DNA of 64,000 nt from positions 62,001 through 126,000 of the forward strand of contig CAYJER010000002.1 in assembly GCA_964369225.1 (NCBI GenBank), in the 5' to 3' direction. The notes under the pieces were generated by a model. The model had not been told where the DNA came from, ran no database searches, and worked only from the letters and a program-made list of their open reading frames with translations. The stretch comes from SIG603 sp964369225 (lineage in GTDB: Bacteria > Bacillota > Clostridia > Oscillospirales > Acutalibacteraceae). Shown piece after piece: positions 49,224-58,549 of this stretch (its first letter is position 1; each line of letters opens with the position of its first letter). The translations under genes and the position numbers were made by a program.

Positions 49224-51494
49224 ATGGAATTTACTATGGAGAAAAAAATAGAACAAATTTTGGGCAAACAAATTATTAAATCCACTAACACAGAAATATA
49301 TATTGCCCTGCTCAAACTAATTAAGGATTTAGGCGGAAAACGCACCGCAAAAAAAGACGGAAGAAAGCTATATTACTTCTCGGCAGAGTTTTTAATAGGA
49401 AAACTGCTTTCAAATAACCTAATTAGTCTAGGTGTATTTGATGAAGTAGAAAAAGTGCTAAAGGATAACTTTAAGTCTTTAGCAGAGATTGAAGAATTAG
49501 AGGCAGAGCCATCACTTGGAAATGGTGGTCTGGGCAGACTAGCAGCCTGCTTCCTTGACTCTATAGCAAACTTAAACCTTAATGGTGATGGTGTCGGGCT
49601 TAATTATCACTTAGGTTTGTTTAAGCAAAAATTTGAAGATAACAAACAATTAGAGCTACCAAACCCATGGATAGAGCCTAACAGCATACTTGAGCCTACC
49701 GATTTTAGCTGTGAAGTAGAATACAAAGATTTTAAACTTAAAGCTAAAATGTATGATATAGAAGTTTATGGTAGTAACACAATAGCCAACAAACTTCATC
49801 TTTTCGACATTGAGACTATAGATGAGAGTATTGTAGAAAATGGTATAAGCTTTGACAAGACAGAGATTGAAAAAAATCTTACACTTTTCTTGTACCCAGA
49901 CGACAGCGACAAAAACGGTGAGCTTTTAAGAATATATCAACAATACTTTATGGTTAGCTGTGGTGCTAGACTTATCTTAAAAGAGATGGAAGATAAAGGG
50001 CAAGATCTTTCAGATCTTTCAAAACATGTTGTCATTCAAATTAATGATACTCACCCATCAATGATAATCCCTGAAATGATTAGATTGATGGTTGAAAAAG
50101 GCATTAAAATTGAAAAGGCAATAGAGGAAATATCTAAGACTTGCGCCTATACAAATCACACAATTTTAGCAGAAGCTTTAGAAAAATGGCCTATGGAGTT
50201 TTTAGAAGAAGTCGTGCCATGCCTTATCCCAATAATTAAACACCTTAACTCTTTGGTAAACGATAAATACGGCGATGAAAATTTAAGCATAATCGATAAC
50301 AATAAAAGAGTTCACATGGCTAGAATGGATATGCACTTTAGCTTTAGTGTTAATGGTGTTGCGTATCTGCACACAGAAATTCTAAAAAGTTCGGCGTTAG
50401 CTGACTTCTATAAGATTTATCCTGAAAAATTCAATAACAAAACAAACGGTATCACATTTAGAAGATGGCTTAAACACTGCAACCGAGAATTGGCAGTGTG
50501 GCTAAGGTCACATTTTATTTCTAGTGAACCACTAATCTACTCAAGCGAACCCGAGCTTTTAGAGAACGTAAAGGCTCTAGCTGAAAGCGAAGAAGCGCAA
50601 AACGACATGATTTACATCAAGAGGCTTAACAAGTTGGCTCTAAAAGATTTTCTTGATGTTAATTACGGAATAAAGGTAGATGAAAATTCTATATTCGATA
50701 TCCAAATTAAGCGTCTGCACGAGTACAAACGCCAACAAATGAACTTCCTCTACCTTGCATATAAATATCTCGAGATTAAAAAAGGTAACATTCCGTCTAC
50801 TCCAATAACTGCAATTTTCGGAGCTAAGGCAGCTCCTGCTTACACAATAGCCAAAGACATTATTCACGCAATTTTGTGTCTGCAAGAGATTATTGCCAAA
50901 GATGTTGAAGTTGCAAGACATTTAAAAGTTGTAATGATAGAGAACTACAATGTTACTTTTGCAGAGAAATTAATTCCGGCAGCAGATATTTCAGAGCAAA
51001 TTTCTCTAGCTTCAAAAGAGGCTTCTGGAACTGGCAACATGAAACTTATGCTAAACGGAGCTATCACACTAGGTACACTTGACGGTGCAAATGTTGAAAT
51101 TGCCGAAAAAGTAGGCGATGAAAACATATATATCTTTGGAAAAACAAGTGAAGAAATTATAGACTTGTATGACAGAAACGCCTACAGTGCAAAACAATGT
51201 TATATAGAGAGCGACAGAGTAAGAGAGCTAGTAAACTTCTTAATTCACCCTAAAATGCTTGAAGTTGGCAACCTTGATATGCTTATGAGACTTCACTCAG
51301 AGCTTTTAAAGAAAGACTGGTTTATGACTTTAATAGACCTAGACGAATATATAGACGTTAAAGAGCAATGCTTTGCAGACTATGAAGACAGAGCAGAATG
51401 GGCAAGAAAAATGCTCATGAATATATCAGGAGCAGGTTTCTTCTCTTCTGATAGAACCATCAGAGAATATAACGAAGACATTTGGAAGTTATAA
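49224..51494 (+). CDS. glgP: Glycogen/maltodextrin phosphorylase
   Basis: This GT35 enzyme releases glucose-1-phosphate from alpha-1,4-glucans with pyridoxal phosphate. EPSLGNGGLGRLAACFLDS near residues 88-106 and the PLP region EASGTGNMKLMLNGAITLGT near 595-614, with the lysine, are intact. IKRLHEYKRQ near 492-501 is also typical. At 756 residues it is shorter than E. coli GlgP (about 815), as usual in Clostridia. The ATG at 49224 touches the AGGAAAGG site, so initiation may occur at the ATG at 49236, four codons later. Confidence 0.95.
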   Translation: MEFTMEKKIEQILGKQIIKSTNTEIYIALLKLIKDLGGKRTAKKDGRKLYYFSAEFLIGKLLSNNLISLGVFDEVEKVLKDNFKSLAEIEELEAEPSLGNGGLGRLAACFLDSIANLNLNGDGVGLNYHLGLFKQKFEDNKQLELPNPWIEPNSILEPTDFSCEVEYKDFKLKAKMYDIEVYGSNTIANKLHLFDIETIDESIVENGISFDKTEIEKNLTLFLYPDDSDKNGELLRIYQQYFMVSCGARLILKEMEDKGQDLSDLSKHVVIQINDTHPSMIIPEMIRLMVEKGIKIEKAIEEISKTCAYTNHTILAEALEKWPMEFLEEVVPCLIPIIKHLNSLVNDKYGDENLSIIDNNKRVHMARMDMHFSFSVNGVAYLHTEILKSSALADFYKIYPEKFNNKTNGITFRRWLKHCNRELAVWLRSHFISSEPLIYSSEPELLENVKALAESEEAQNDMIYIKRLNKLALKDFLDVNYGIKVDENSIFDIQIKRLHEYKRQQMNFLYLAYKYLEIKKGNIPSTPITAIFGAKAAPAYTIAKDIIHAILCLQEIIAKDVEVARHLKVVMIENYNVTFAEKLIPAADISEQISLASKEASGTGNMKLMLNGAITLGTLDGANVEIAEKVGDENIYIFGKTSEEIIDLYDRNAYSAKQCYIESDRVRELVNFLIHPKMLEVGNLDMLMRLHSELLKKDWFMTLIDLDEYIDVKEQCFADYEDRAEWARKMLMNISGAGFFSSDRTIREYNEDIWKL

Positions 51495-51513
51495 TGTCTA
51501 CAATAACGCAAGG

Positions 51514-51536
51514 GGAAGATAATTAATTTATCTTCC
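51514..51536 (+). terminator. weak hairpin after glgP
   Basis: GGAAGATAA and TTATCTTCC pair over nine bases around TTAAT, 19 bases after the stop codon. No T-tract follows, so termination is uncertain. Confidence 0.4.
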
Positions 51537-51660
51537 TCTCAGCTTGTCGAAAAAGTGTTTCTCTTAAAAATATTGTACAAAATAAAAATGTTGCTTGTCA
51601 TCTAGTGATACTTTTTAGTATTTCTAGTTTACAACATACTCGTTAAACCGCACAAATTAA

Positions 51661-51740
51661 TGTAGGGGACGGGTTTTCCGTCCCGAAAAAACTAGCGGTT
51701 TTAGCTAACTTTCCACGGGACGGAAAACCCGTCCCCTACA
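51661..51740. repeat. palindromic repeat element with 25-base arms
   Basis: The arm TGTAGGGGACGGGTTTTCCG plus TCCCG (51661-51685) is perfectly complementary to 51716-51740, with 30 bases between. It shares its TGTAGGGG edges with the elements at 3981 and 44546 but differs in the core. Apart from this and the weak hairpin, the 340 bases between glgP and the next gene hold nothing recognisable. Confidence 0.85.
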
Positions 51741-51834
51741 TAGTGTTTCATTAATTTATGCGTTTTGACAAAACAGTATTTTTGGTTTTTCTACAGTCAG
51801 AGTGGCAGCCATTACAACTGCCACTGTTTTGTTA

Positions 51835-52296
51835 TTAATCAACTTTAAATTCTTCTTTTAGGTCTAAATATGCCATTATCTCATCAAACAAAGTAGCGAT
51901 ATTTGCACAAGTAACATCGTTTCCATCAATATTACAGTGACCATCGGTATCCATTTTCATGTAAAACTCTTCGCCTTGAATAATGATGTACGCCTCACGC
52001 TCTGGAATTTCAATACTTGTTTTTGGCCATGGAATCATTCTTCTAATATAAGTGTAGTCATCAAAAATCTCAAATACACCTAACTGCTCAACGCTCGACG
52101 TATCAAAGAAATAGTTAGAAGAATGTGATCTCATAACATTATTTTCATCTAATTCACTTTCAGTTACAATGATGTGAATTAATTGATCTTCTTCCAATGT
52201 GTCTTTGAACTCTAACGGAACAAAAAAGTATATTCCTAAAAAAGCAATAAATCCGACAAACACTACAATACTAGCAATAATAATCTTAATTTTCAT
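51835..52296 (-). CDS. membrane-anchored protein of unknown function
   Basis: I do not recognise this 153-residue protein. One N-terminal membrane helix (about residues 4-26, IIIASIVVFVGFIAFLGIYF) anchors an acidic outer domain of about 125 residues with beta-type pattern and two cysteines (HCNIDGNDVTC), which could form a disulfide. It is the last gene of the U32 run, 32 bases after it, with an AAGGAG ribosome site. It may be exported and act at the envelope, as MltG two genes upstream does, but nothing direct shows it. Confidence 0.65.
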   Translation of the reverse strand: MKIKIIIASIVVFVGFIAFLGIYFFVPLEFKDTLEEDQLIHIIVTESELDENNVMRSHSSNYFFDTSSVEQLGVFEIFDDYTYIRRMIPWPKTSIEIPEREAYIIIQGEEFYMKMDTDGHCNIDGNDVTCANIATLFDEIMAYLDLKEEFKVD

Positions 52297-52328
52297 AAAT
52301 TCTCCTTACTCACTCTAATACTTTAGAA

Positions 52329-53555
52329 TTATCTTTCTAACCTTAGATAACCACCGTGTGGAATTTGGGTTTCTGTTTTTAAATACACTGTCATAGTTGC
52401 ATGAGGAGCCGATTCAATCTCCTGCATGTATTCATTATAAATTTCATCAAGCTTAACAGTAAATGGTTTCATATTAGGCACAAGCACATTCACAGTGTCA
52501 CCCTTTAAAAACTTATTACGTTGAGAAAGTTTGATAAATTCGCCCTCACGTCCTAGCGACATTGCGCAAACGTCCCAACCTCTAATATAGCCGCCGTCGC
52601 CAGTGTTTTGACCTGGTTCAGTTCCCAGATAAAATCCGTTGCTGTATGCCCTGTGGCTTGTTTTTTCTGCTTCTTCTAATATCCAATCTGGAATTTTTTC
52701 ATCTGGATTTTCTATTGCAAAATCTAAAGCATTTCTATAGGCATATGTGGCACTTGCTACATAATATGCTGATTTTGCCCTACCCTCTATTTTAAAGCTT
52801 GTTACCCCTGCCTTAATAAGTTGCGGAACATATTCAAGCATGCACATATCTCTTGAATTCATAATATATGTGCTACCAATGTTGTTCTCACCCTCGAATT
52901 CTTCTATAGTGAAACGCTCGTTTGGCCTTTTCTTTTCTATTAGCTCGTATTCCCAACGACAAGGCTGTGCACAGTCACCACGGTTTGCGTCTCTTCCTGT
53001 CATATAGCTTGAAAGCAAGCATCTACCAGAGAACGAAACACACATTGCACCATGTACAAACGCTTCAATCTCTAAATCGTCTGGAACTTTTGAGCGAATT
53101 TTAGCAATTTCATCTATGCTTACTTCTCTTGCTAAAACTACCCTTTTTGCACCAAGGTTATAAAAAGCCATGGCTGTTTCATAGTTTGCTACTCCTGCTT
53201 GAGTAGAAATATGTATATCTAGGTTTTTAGCGTATTTTTTGGCAAGCATTAAAACTCCAATGTCCGCCACAATTACACCATCAACAGATATCTCATCTAA
53301 AAAAGATAGGTATTCTGGCAACAGTTCTACCTCATCATTATGAGGTATACTGTTGCAAGTTACAAAAAGTTTAACATTTTTCTCGTGGCATAGTCTTACA
53401 GCTTCTTTTAATTCCTCGTTAGAGAAGTTGTTAGGTGCTGTCCTCATGCCAAAGTTTTTTCCTGCTAGGTAGACTGCATCAGCACCAAAATTCAGTGCTG
53501 AAATAAGTCTTTCCATATCTCCTGCCGGAGCTAAGAGTTCTATACCGTTTCTCAT
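52329..53555 (-). CDS. U32 family protein (TrhP/RlhA-type tRNA/rRNA hydroxylation)
   Basis: This is a U32 'peptidase' family protein of the group now linked to RNA hydroxylation (TrhP for tRNA U34, RlhA for 23S rRNA). It starts with ELLAPAGDMERLISALNFGADAVY, and the signature EAFVHGAMCVSFSGRCLLS near residues 165-183 is followed by CAQPCRWEY. These supply the conserved Cys cluster. Length, 408 residues, equals Bacillus YrrO/TrhP2-like members. The start overlaps the mltG stop by four bases, as in other Firmicutes, where these genes also stay together. Confidence 0.9.
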   Translation of the reverse strand: MRNGIELLAPAGDMERLISALNFGADAVYLAGKNFGMRTAPNNFSNEELKEAVRLCHEKNVKLFVTCNSIPHNDEVELLPEYLSFLDEISVDGVIVADIGVLMLAKKYAKNLDIHISTQAGVANYETAMAFYNLGAKRVVLAREVSIDEIAKIRSKVPDDLEIEAFVHGAMCVSFSGRCLLSSYMTGRDANRGDCAQPCRWEYELIEKKRPNERFTIEEFEGENNIGSTYIMNSRDMCMLEYVPQLIKAGVTSFKIEGRAKSAYYVASATYAYRNALDFAIENPDEKIPDWILEEAEKTSHRAYSNGFYLGTEPGQNTGDGGYIRGWDVCAMSLGREGEFIKLSQRNKFLKGDTVNVLVPNMKPFTVKLDEIYNEYMQEIESAPHATMTVYLKTETQIPHGGYLRLER

Positions 53556-54826
53556 TCTGCTAAACCTGCTTTTACTAAATTCTGATTATGGTCTGAAATA
53601 TTAGAAGCATAATACGCTGTTCCGTCTGCACTGTGGCAGAAGTAATACATGTTTCCATAGTCAGGGTCTGGATTAAGCGCCGAAATAATTGCATCTGTAC
53701 CAGGGTTACATATAGGACCTGGTGGAAGGCCTTGAATTGTATAGGTGTCATATCTGCTTTCAAATGCATCTGGGATAGCATCTGAACCTGATTTGTATGG
53801 ATACAAGTAGGTTGAGTCCATTTCAAGAGAATAAATATCTCTTTCTGCTCCGTTTTCAAGTCTGTTATGAATTACCGCCGAAACTCTTGCCATGTCTTCA
53901 ATGTCAGCAGCTTCTAACTGAATTATAGAGGCAATCGTAATAATTTCATCCATTGTATAGCCAGATTCTTCTATTTGATTCATAATAGATACAGTGATTT
54001 TTGTTTGGAAGTTTCCTAGCATTTTCTTAAGTGCTGACTCTGGATCTTCACCTATATAGAAGTCGTATCCGTCTGGGAATAGATATCCCTCTACTTTATA
54101 ATATCTTTCATCATCATTTTCTATCATTTCGATCATGTCGTATTCGTCAAACTCAAGGCTATTAGCAGCCTCTAAAACTGCTTCTTTATCTGCTACTCCA
54201 TACTCTTCAAAAAAGCCAGCAATTTCTTCAACCGATCTACCCTCACTGAAAATAAGGTACACGGTTTCTCTAGGAGGTGCAACGCAAAGAGCATTGATAA
54301 GTCCCTCATAGTCAAGATTTGTAGCAATTGTTTTTTCGCCTGAATAAATATATTCTATGTCAGAAGTTACAGTAAAGTAAAGCTGAAAAAACTCCTGTGA
54401 ATTAATAGCATTTTCATCATAAAGAATTTGAGAAAGCTGTTCGAGTGTAACATTCTCTGGTATATCTAATGTTACCTCTGAATCCACTCTTCCAACTGCG
54501 AATAGATCGTTAGCACCAGTTGAAAGATAAGTGCCAAATGTGATACCTACAATAATTACCATGGCAAACCACACAGCCCTAAAGACCCTCTTGTTTTTTA
54601 TAGCCTTTACCCTATCTCTTTTTTTATGCTCGCTATATTTTTTCTTTTCTGTCTCATCGTCTTCATATTCTTCACGACTTATTCCACCATTTTGAACGTT
54701 GATTAAATCTCTGTCTACATTTACTCTGGGAACTGTCTTAACCTTATCCTCTGAAATATTATCAAGCATTTGATCTGTGACATTAATTTTGAAATCGTCA
54801 AATTCATTTAAATATCTGTTATCCAA
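53552..54826 (-). CDS. mltG: Endolytic murein transglycosylase MltG
   Basis: MltG cuts nascent glycan strands and so limits their length. A basic, charged cytoplasmic N-terminus of about 90 residues precedes one membrane helix (about 94-112) and a LysM-like region. The YceG domain follows, with the catalytic-type segment IASIIQLEAADIEDMARVSA near residues 305-324 and IQGLPPGPICNPG near 370-382. The end is YYFCHSADGTAYYASN. Length is 424 residues, with the long N-terminus seen in Clostridia. It overlaps the cyclo-ligase gene by eight bases. Confidence 0.94.
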   Translation of the reverse strand: MDNRYLNEFDDFKINVTDQMLDNISEDKVKTVPRVNVDRDLINVQNGGISREEYEDDETEKKKYSEHKKRDRVKAIKNKRVFRAVWFAMVIIVGITFGTYLSTGANDLFAVGRVDSEVTLDIPENVTLEQLSQILYDENAINSQEFFQLYFTVTSDIEYIYSGEKTIATNLDYEGLINALCVAPPRETVYLIFSEGRSVEEIAGFFEEYGVADKEAVLEAANSLEFDEYDMIEMIENDDERYYKVEGYLFPDGYDFYIGEDPESALKKMLGNFQTKITVSIMNQIEESGYTMDEIITIASIIQLEAADIEDMARVSAVIHNRLENGAERDIYSLEMDSTYLYPYKSGSDAIPDAFESRYDTYTIQGLPPGPICNPGTDAIISALNPDPDYGNMYYFCHSADGTAYYASNISDHNQNLVKAGLAE

Positions 54827-55367
54827 AAATTTTTACCTCCTTGATATCTGAAACTATATAATCCATTTTTTTATCATGTATATCTGTTGGAATATACTCT
54901 ATTATCTGTTCATTATAACACAAACAAATAGAAATTGCACTACTTTTTTCTAAAAATTTATCGTAATATCCCATACCATAGCCAATTCTTTCACCTTTTT
55001 TTGTAAAACCTAAACCAGGCACAAGACAAATAGCCTTGCTTGCTGTGAAAATTTCTTCAGAGCTAGGCTCTAATATATTGTATTTTCCCTTAACTAGCTC
55101 ACAGAAATTTCTTAACCTAAAAAATTCCATATTGCCAAAATTATCACATTTAGGTGCATAAACTCTTATACCCATTTTAAGAAGTCTATCTATTATATAT
55201 GTAGTATCAACCTCTGTGCCATGTTTTATAAAAACTAATACATTTTCATATTCTAATTTTAATTTAAAAAAATTATTGGTTATTTTTTGGTCTTTTTCTT
55301 CTCTGTTTTCAATGTTTGCCCTTATAAGTTTAAGTTCGGTTCTAAGTTTATTTTTTTCTAACTGCAT
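54819..55367 (-). CDS. 5-formyltetrahydrofolate cyclo-ligase
   Basis: The enzyme recycles 5-formyl-THF to 5,10-methenyl-THF with ATP. The N-terminal KNKLRTELKLIRANIE resembles the family's KxxLRxxxxxxR substrate segment. PGLGFTKKGERIGYGMGYYDKFL near residues 120-142 contains the GYGxGYYD motif of the active site. Length is 182 residues. It overlaps the DJ-1 gene upstream by ten bases and mltG downstream by eight, so the set is tightly coupled. Confidence 0.93.
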   Translation of the reverse strand: MQLEKNKLRTELKLIRANIENREEKDQKITNNFFKLKLEYENVLVFIKHGTEVDTTYIIDRLLKMGIRVYAPKCDNFGNMEFFRLRNFCELVKGKYNILEPSSEEIFTASKAICLVPGLGFTKKGERIGYGMGYYDKFLEKSSAISICLCYNEQIIEYIPTDIHDKKMDYIVSDIKEVKIFG

Positions 55368-55897
55368 ATTAGTGCTGCATGAATTTTTTTCGCCATGAAC
55401 TCGCCTGCTAAAATTTCTGCAAGTTTAATTCCAAATTCAACCGCTACTCCTGCACCCCTTGCGGTAATAATTTTGCCATCTACACATACTCTTTCGTCTG
55501 TGTTTGTAGCACCTCTTAACTCACCCTCAAACCCTGGGTAGCAAACTGCGTTTCTACCATTTAATATGCCCATGTGGCCTAGAATTGACGGTGCTGCACA
55601 GATAGCCGCAATTAATTTATCGTTACTAACACAATAATTAATAGAAGTTCTAACTATTGGGTCGTTTTCAAGGTTAAGAGTTCCCGGCATTCCACCAGGT
55701 AGAATAATCATTTCCATGTCGTCTGTGTTTATGTCTTTACACTCTATGTCAGCTACTACCGAAATTCCATGTGAGCCTGTAATGGTCTTTCCGCCTACTC
55801 CAACGGTCTTTATATCAAGCTCGGCTCTTCTTAATATGTCAAGAGTTGTCACCGCCTCTATTTCTTCAAATCCGCTCGCTAAAAACATATAAATCAT
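55358..55897 (-). CDS. DJ-1/PfpI family protein
   Basis: This is a DJ-1/ThiJ-type protein of 179 residues. The nucleophile elbow with Cys is in IAAICAAPSILGHMG near residues 96-110, and FEEIEAV near 9-15 supplies the conserved Glu. Reported activities (glyoxalase, deglycase, chaperone) are debated, and none can be chosen here. The ATG at 55897 overlaps the nadE stop as ATGA and has GAGGG upstream; longer frames to 55933 are not needed. It sits between nadE and the cyclo-ligase. Confidence 0.88.
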   Translation of the reverse strand: MIYMFLASGFEEIEAVTTLDILRRAELDIKTVGVGGKTITGSHGISVVADIECKDINTDDMEMIILPGGMPGTLNLENDPIVRTSINYCVSNDKLIAAICAAPSILGHMGILNGRNAVCYPGFEGELRGATNTDERVCVDGKIITARGAGVAVEFGIKLAEILAGEFMAKKIHAALICS

Positions 55898-57813
55898 AAA
55901 TTTCCCTCTATTTCTTCTATTTCTTTCAGCCATACGTTTACACTAGCATCACTAGGCATTCTAAAATCGCCTCTAGGTGATAATGTTACCGAACCTACCT
56001 TAGGTCCATCTGGAATACAACTTCTTTTAAATTGTTGTGAGAAAAATCTTCTGTAAAAAATTTTCATCCACTTTAAGATAACTTGGCTGTCATATTCACC
56101 CTTAAATGCTTCAAGTGCTAGAAAATAAATTTTCTTAGGAGAAAATGAAAGTCTTAGCAAATAGTAAAGGAAAAAGTCGTGTAGCTGATAAGGACCTACT
56201 ATCTCCTCTGTTTGTTGACTTATTTCACCGTTTACAGCTGGAAGCAATTCTGGGCTTACTGGTGTATCTAAGATATCTTGAAGTACTGTTTTTGTTTGTT
56301 CATTGTCGCTGTAGTCTCTTACATAGGCAACCAAATGCCTAATAAGTGTTTTTGGTACAGACGCATTTACACCATACATGCTCATGTGGTCGCCGTTATA
56401 TGTTGCCCAACCTAAGGCTAGTTCCGATAAATCGCCTGTTCCTATAACCATTCCACCACTGCTATTAGCCATGTTCATTAGAACTAATGTTCTAACCCTT
56501 GCCTGAACATTTTCAAAAGTTACGTCATGCACTGTTTCATCGTGTCCAATGTCTTTAAAGTTTGAGCGAACAGTTTCTGTAATATTTACCTCTTTAAGGC
56601 TAACCCCTAGGCTCTCACACAATTTTTCGGCATTAGATTTTGTCCTATTTGTAGTTCCAAAACAAGGCATTGTAACTGCAACTATGTCTTTTAAAGGCTT
56701 GTTTATTAGCTCAAAGGCTTTTACCGTTACAATTAACGCAAGCGTACTGTCAAGACCGCCCGAAATTCCTACTACAGCAGTCTTACTAAATGTATGCTCA
56801 AGTCTTTTTGCTAAACCCTTAGCCTGCATTGTAAGAATTTCTTTGCATCTTTTTTCACGTTCAAAATTATTCGACGGAACAAAAGGTGCATTGTCTATTT
56901 TTCTTGTAAGCTCTATTTTTTCGTCTATGTCAAAATACACATGTCTGTAGTCTGAATTATCAACACTTCTAAAACTTGTATTTTTTATTCTCTCGTTAAA
57001 TAATTTTTCTATATCGATTTCAGATATTACTATCTCATTTTCAAATATTTCACTTTCGTTTAATAAAGTTCCATTTTCTGCTATTATGTTATGCCCTGCA
57101 AAAACCATGTCAGTGCTTGATTCGCCGTCTCCAGCCGCAGTGTATATATATCCACAAAGAAGCCTAGCAGATTGCCCCTTAACTAGTTCTCTTCTATAAC
57201 TTGACTTACCTATGGTTTCGTCGCTAGCTGATAAATTCACAATTAGTGAAGCTCCTGCCAATGCGTGAAAACTACTAGGAGGCAAAGGCGACCACAGATC
57301 TTCACAAATCTCTACTGCTATTTTAAGTCTATTATCACCCTTAGCACAAATCAATATATTAGTGCCAAAAGGCACTTCACAACCTAAGTTAATTATTCCA
57401 CTTAAGCCCAAATTAGCCTCGGTGAAATGTCTCTTTTCATAAAACTCACTGTAATTCGGTAAATTTGTTTTCGGTGTGACCGAAAGAATTTTTCCACCTT
57501 GAATAGCCACTGCGCAATTATAAAGTGAGCCTTCAAAGATAAGCGGAACTCCTATAAAAATTAAAGATTTTAAATTTTCAGTCATTTTAGAAAACTTTAT
57601 TAGAGATTTTTTCGCTGACTCTTGTAAAGAGTTTTGAAAAAACAAGTCTCCACAAGTATAGGCAGTTATTAAAAGTTCAGGCAAACAGATAATTTCTGCA
57701 CCTTTCCCCTCTGCCTTAACTACTTCATCATATGCAGAATTAATATTGTATTCGCAATCTGCAACCTTTATTTTTGGAGTGACACTCGCCACCTTAACAA
57801 AACCGTATTTCAT
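55894..57813 (-). CDS. nadE: Glutamine-dependent NAD+ synthetase
   Basis: NadE amidates nicotinic acid adenine dinucleotide to NAD+, using glutamine and ATP and releasing AMP and PPi. The N-terminal nitrilase-type glutaminase holds the triad: Glu in LPELLITAY, Lys in FYEKRHF and Cys in VEICEDLW. The synthetase domain has the ATP pyrophosphatase loop GISGGLDST near residues 351-359 and GTGDLSELALGW. The 639 residues are the two-domain form. The start overlaps the stop of the DUF1638 gene by four bases. Confidence 0.96.
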   Translation of the reverse strand: MKYGFVKVASVTPKIKVADCEYNINSAYDEVVKAEGKGAEIICLPELLITAYTCGDLFFQNSLQESAKKSLIKFSKMTENLKSLIFIGVPLIFEGSLYNCAVAIQGGKILSVTPKTNLPNYSEFYEKRHFTEANLGLSGIINLGCEVPFGTNILICAKGDNRLKIAVEICEDLWSPLPPSSFHALAGASLIVNLSASDETIGKSSYRRELVKGQSARLLCGYIYTAAGDGESSTDMVFAGHNIIAENGTLLNESEIFENEIVISEIDIEKLFNERIKNTSFRSVDNSDYRHVYFDIDEKIELTRKIDNAPFVPSNNFEREKRCKEILTMQAKGLAKRLEHTFSKTAVVGISGGLDSTLALIVTVKAFELINKPLKDIVAVTMPCFGTTNRTKSNAEKLCESLGVSLKEVNITETVRSNFKDIGHDETVHDVTFENVQARVRTLVLMNMANSSGGMVIGTGDLSELALGWATYNGDHMSMYGVNASVPKTLIRHLVAYVRDYSDNEQTKTVLQDILDTPVSPELLPAVNGEISQQTEEIVGPYQLHDFFLYYLLRLSFSPKKIYFLALEAFKGEYDSQVILKWMKIFYRRFFSQQFKRSCIPDGPKVGSVTLSPRGDFRMPSDASVNVWLKEIEEIEGNL

Positions 57814-58547
57814 CCAGTATTTCCTCGTTTAATTATATTATCATCATATGAATTAATTATCTCTTCGCCTTTAGGCACTATAAGAAAATCATCATTCCAA
57901 TTACCATTTAGTAAATCCATTATCAAATTTAGTTTGCCTTGCACTACTTCAAAATCATAGTTTTCGGTTTCAGCTTGCTTTTTAGTAATGTCTATTAGAT
58001 AAGTTTGGTCGCCTACTCCTGTTTCTATGTAGGTAAATTTATTGTAATTTTGCATCCAGTTTCCAAGCGACTGCTCAAGAAAAGCCATTGTTTCCTCGTC
58101 GTAGTCCTCATCAACATACTCCATGCCTAATCCCATATTTTGAGTTACACTGTTTTGAACATCATTAGGATTAGAATCTCTTTCTATCCAACCAGGTGAT
58201 TTATAGTAAGTTCCAGAATTAGCGTTAAAATATTCATTATAAATTTTGCGTGAACCTAACATCAAGGTAATACAGTCATGAGCTTTGGGTACTACTAAGG
58301 TAAGGTTAGCAGAGAGTCCAATTATTCCATTATTGCACAATCCGTAACACAAAATTATTGCATCATATTTATCTGAGTCTACTTTATCAATTTCAGCTTG
58401 AATTCGTTCTCTCATAATTGTAGCACCGATATCATGCAATCCTTTATCAAGTATTGTTATATCGATTATATTCTGTGAAAGAGCAGCACAATAATATAAT
58501 TCACGTGATAAAATTTCACACGAAATCACCTTGAATTTCTGTTGCAT
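57810..58547 (-). CDS. DUF1638 protein
   Basis: The protein of 245 residues matches DUF1638, a family known mostly from methanogens and methylotrophic anaerobes next to corrinoid methyltransferases. Visible family features are ILCYGLCNNGIIGL near residues 66-79, VPKAHDCITLMLGS near 86-99 and TYYKSPGWIERD near 112-123. The cysteines and the HDC suggest a metal site, but the function is unknown. The ATG at 58547 has GAGGAG five bases upstream. No methyltransferase is nearby. It links the pyrophosphatase-like fusion and nadE by four-base overlaps on both sides. Confidence 0.8.
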   Translation of the reverse strand: MQQKFKVISCEILSRELYYCAALSQNIIDITILDKGLHDIGATIMRERIQAEIDKVDSDKYDAIILCYGLCNNGIIGLSANLTLVVPKAHDCITLMLGSRKIYNEYFNANSGTYYKSPGWIERDSNPNDVQNSVTQNMGLGMEYVDEDYDEETMAFLEQSLGNWMQNYNKFTYIETGVGDQTYLIDITKKQAETENYDFEVVQGKLNLIMDLLNGNWNDDFLIVPKGEEIINSYDDNIIKRGNTG

Positions 58548-58549
58548 CA

